Assembly: GCA_009617715.1 (NCBI GenBank)
Contig: VTFK01000171.1
Location: forward strand, 806,001-870,000
DNA length: 64,000 nucleotides
Source: Plectrocnemia conspersa
Taxonomy: Eukaryota > Arthropoda > Insecta > Trichoptera > Polycentropodidae
Direction of reading: 5' to 3'
Position 1 is the stretch's first letter. Every line of letters begins with the position of its first letter. Below are positions 61,620 to 64,000 of this stretch, one piece after another. The notes below the pieces were generated by a model. It was not told the DNA's origin. It was given only the letters and a program-made list of their open reading frames with translations, and did not search any database. Both the position numbers and the translations under genes were made by a program.

Positions 61620-62220
61620 TATTTAAAAATGTTCTGTAATGATCCATTTTTTACATGTCTCCTGCCATAGAGGACCCTTTTTTGTTACGGTTCTTTTCAT
61701 TTGCGACAAAGCGTTCTGAAGGGCCAGCAACACCCGATCTGAAGATCGGTCCTTTTGAACTCTCCATTCACACATCTTTGTTGCCGTATCTTGCGGTGGA
61801 TTGACAACCCTATTCATCTCCTTTGCTCTTGAAAAGTCACATATAATTTAAACTACTTACCGCATGACTGACCGTAATAAAAAAATAAATATAGCATCTT
61901 ATTTTTTATAAAAATGATTGACGATTTTACCCCACAACCTTTGTCGATCGTTAAAAATTTATAGGTAACGATGCAGTGTTACAGAAGTTTTTTCTACTTT
62001 TCTCGCTTAAGCGCTCAAAATAAATACAAGTTGCTGAAACAAAACTGTACGTACTACTACACAGAGAAGGAAGGGTATAGGTCCCCTAACCGCAGGGATG
62101 GCTCGACGAGGGGACCAAAATGCCCGATAAGCTATAATTTAACAAAATGTCTGTTTGATTTCAATAACGCTGATTTACCTACTAGTCTGGCGGGAATTAT
62201 AGATTAGCAAAATTACAGAG
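61620..62220. other. Mixed-composition block, origin unknown
   Basis: Minus frame 61623-61817 (64 codons, VLLALQNALSQMKRTVTKKG) and + frame 61971-62207 (78 codons) lie side by side; neither is recognised. Could be relic transposon coding DNA. Confidence 0.25.
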
Positions 62221-62870
62221 AAATTGTGTACTTTTGATCCTACGTCTGGTTTTCGGAAGCTCTGTAATGAAACGATTCAAAAGGGGTGAACAATTTTTTA
62301 ATAAGCAGTTGACACAACAGTCAAAAAAATTTTTGATTTTATATTTATGTATGTACAAGTATATATGCAGGGGTAAATCTATGTAATGCAAAAGTTAGCA
62401 AAAATATTTACTTTAATAGAAATCAAACTAAAAAATATTTAAAGACTTTAATAGATATCAAACACCTAAAATAAATATAAAGGGTAATTTCCATTTAATA
62501 GTATTTAATTTTCGTTTTAACTACAAATGTCAGTAAATAAATTAAAACCATATTTTCACTTTTCCCAAAATATATCATGTATCTATATTTTTAAATATAG
62601 TTGATTAATTGTTTCTTTTTTTATACCACTTAATAAAAATAATGCATTTGTGCTTTAACTAAAAACTTACAGTTATGTGTGCTTGCATCCCTATAAAGAT
62701 AAATATTTTATATAACAGAAAAATCGTAATATCTTTAATGCATGAATATCTTATGAACAATATATCTGGGACACTAAACATACGTATAAAATACATGTGT
62801 GCTTTTTCTTGGTATATGGAATAGGTATATACTATGTACATACATATATCCACTCAAATCATGTTGTTAG
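62221..62870. other. AT-rich intergenic DNA
   Basis: Nothing recognised. Confidence 0.4.
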
Positions 62871-63480
62871 CATCAGGTGCGTTCGCAGGTTTTCCTTCAT
62901 CTCAAAAGCATAAAGCTCAGCAATTTTGGCAGTCGGGTGCTAAGTGGTCGTACCCAAGTAACTGCCAAACAATCCACCGTCGAGTGGTACGTATGCTTTC
63001 TGCATTATGAATACTTACACGCTTAATCTCAAAATTGCTTTCAGATCTCAAGGCATAAATATTCTTATTCCTCGCCAAATAAGACCTAAACCCAGCGACA
63101 AACATGCTCTATCAACTATATTCTGCACAACTTTCCAAATGGTTTCGCCTCTTGATAGATCGGTGCGATTGAGCATTTTCTCCTTATCAGATCCTTTGGT
63201 GGAAGCATTTTGCCGGCTTACGTGGTTTTGCATTTTATGAATGCGAAGTGCTTTGTATACAAAGGTTATATAGCCTTTTCGACTTTTACTTTGGTGGGGT
63301 GCGTGAACGGGCGAGGCGATCGAGATAGACTACGTCGAAGTACGTATTCGATTAAAATTTTAATCCAAAGTGAAAGGCTTCAAAGAGGCATACCGGGTGG
63401 TAATACACTCTAACGGCGTCCAAAACATTTTATGCTAGATTAGCTTTTAGACGATAAGCATATCAAGGAATAATTGCGTG
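62871..63480. other. Mixed-composition block near the window end
   Basis: Short frames on both strands (61-77 codons) overlap; no domain or convincing splice sites. Origin unknown. Confidence 0.25.
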
Positions 63481-64000
63481 GCTGATACTTTTCAGATGAG
63501 CATGGAAGTAATCTCTTATTGATTTCAATAGATATACTATACAAAATAGTTGTTTAATAGTATAAAAATATGTTTACTATTTAATTTAAATTATTATCAA
63601 TATTAGTAAAATAATCCTTAAAATCCTTCATTATTTTTCACACGTTTTGGCAAGTTTATACAAAAAAATAATTAGGTTTTGTTGTTAATTAATTCGTAAA
63701 AAATTATTGTATTTATATTATATAATTGTATTTTATAGTAAATGTTATACAAATTCTGAGAAACAACGAATATATAACAATAGTATTTAATTTAGAATAA
63801 CTAAATTATACTAATATCAATAAAATAATATGTTTATGCCTTGAAGTATATTAACAAGGTTAACTTTCTGTATCGATTGTAAAAAGGGTAGATTACAATA
63901 GTGGATGGAATACCTAAATTTACTACTAACTTACATTCGTTGAATATTTCGTTTTTTAAATGTTCAAAAAGCTATAAAGTCGATAATAACTTGCATACAA
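63481..64000. other. AT-rich DNA at the window end
   Basis: Nothing recognised. Confidence 0.4.

Overview
This is a eukaryotic, insect-type window. It is strongly AT-rich, the genes have short GT-AG introns, and it carries relics of mariner, hAT, LINE and MITE transposons. The style of the repeats and genes suggests Lepidoptera, but that is inference; nothing in the window fixes the species.

Only the first quarter (1-15.9 kb) holds genes I can support. It is a head-to-tail tandem array, all on the + strand, of three paralogous secreted GH18 chitinase-like proteins of the imaginal disc growth factor (IDGF) family. I rebuilt each as nine exons: gene 1 at 1628-4577 (437 aa), gene 2 at 5790-11387 (439 aa), gene 3 at 11890-15814 (436 aa). 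Intron phases are the same in all three and most exon lengths are identical. In each, the GH18 active-site glutamate is replaced by glutamine (DG[LI]DLAWQF), the IDGF hallmark of a non-catalytic lectin or growth-factor-like protein. The three promoters share an initiator (TCAGTTG); genes 1 and 2 also have a DPE-like match at exact +28 spacing. Genes 1 and 2 share an upstream block, and genes 2 and 3 share a block inside intron 1. Gene 3 is odd: the acceptor of its exon 3 reads TG instead of AG although the exon is otherwise intact.

From about 15.9 kb to the end I find no gene I can support. This roughly 48 kb desert is AT-rich DNA broken by 15 or so blocks of 150-500 bp with higher GC, no convincing coding frame and no visible repeat ends. 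Several hold homeodomain-, octamer- or TCF-like words. They look like candidate conserved regulatory elements of some developmental gene outside the window (inference).

Mobile DNA: a pair of related TTA-flanked MITEs (12.9-13.6 kb and 34.35-35.6 kb, in opposite orientation); a 4 kb foldback element or palindrome (35.98-39.98 kb) whose two arms each carry an outward-facing, very GC-rich first-exon-like segment; a 370 bp MITE next to a long (AT)n tract (30.2-30.7 kb); a broken hAT/ZMYM-type transposase (41.5-42.3 kb); two decayed mariner copies (7.1-7.5 and 58.4-58.9 kb); and several decayed LINE reverse transcriptase or 3'-end fragments (8.0, 21.8, 32.4-33.1, 53.5, 56.5 kb).
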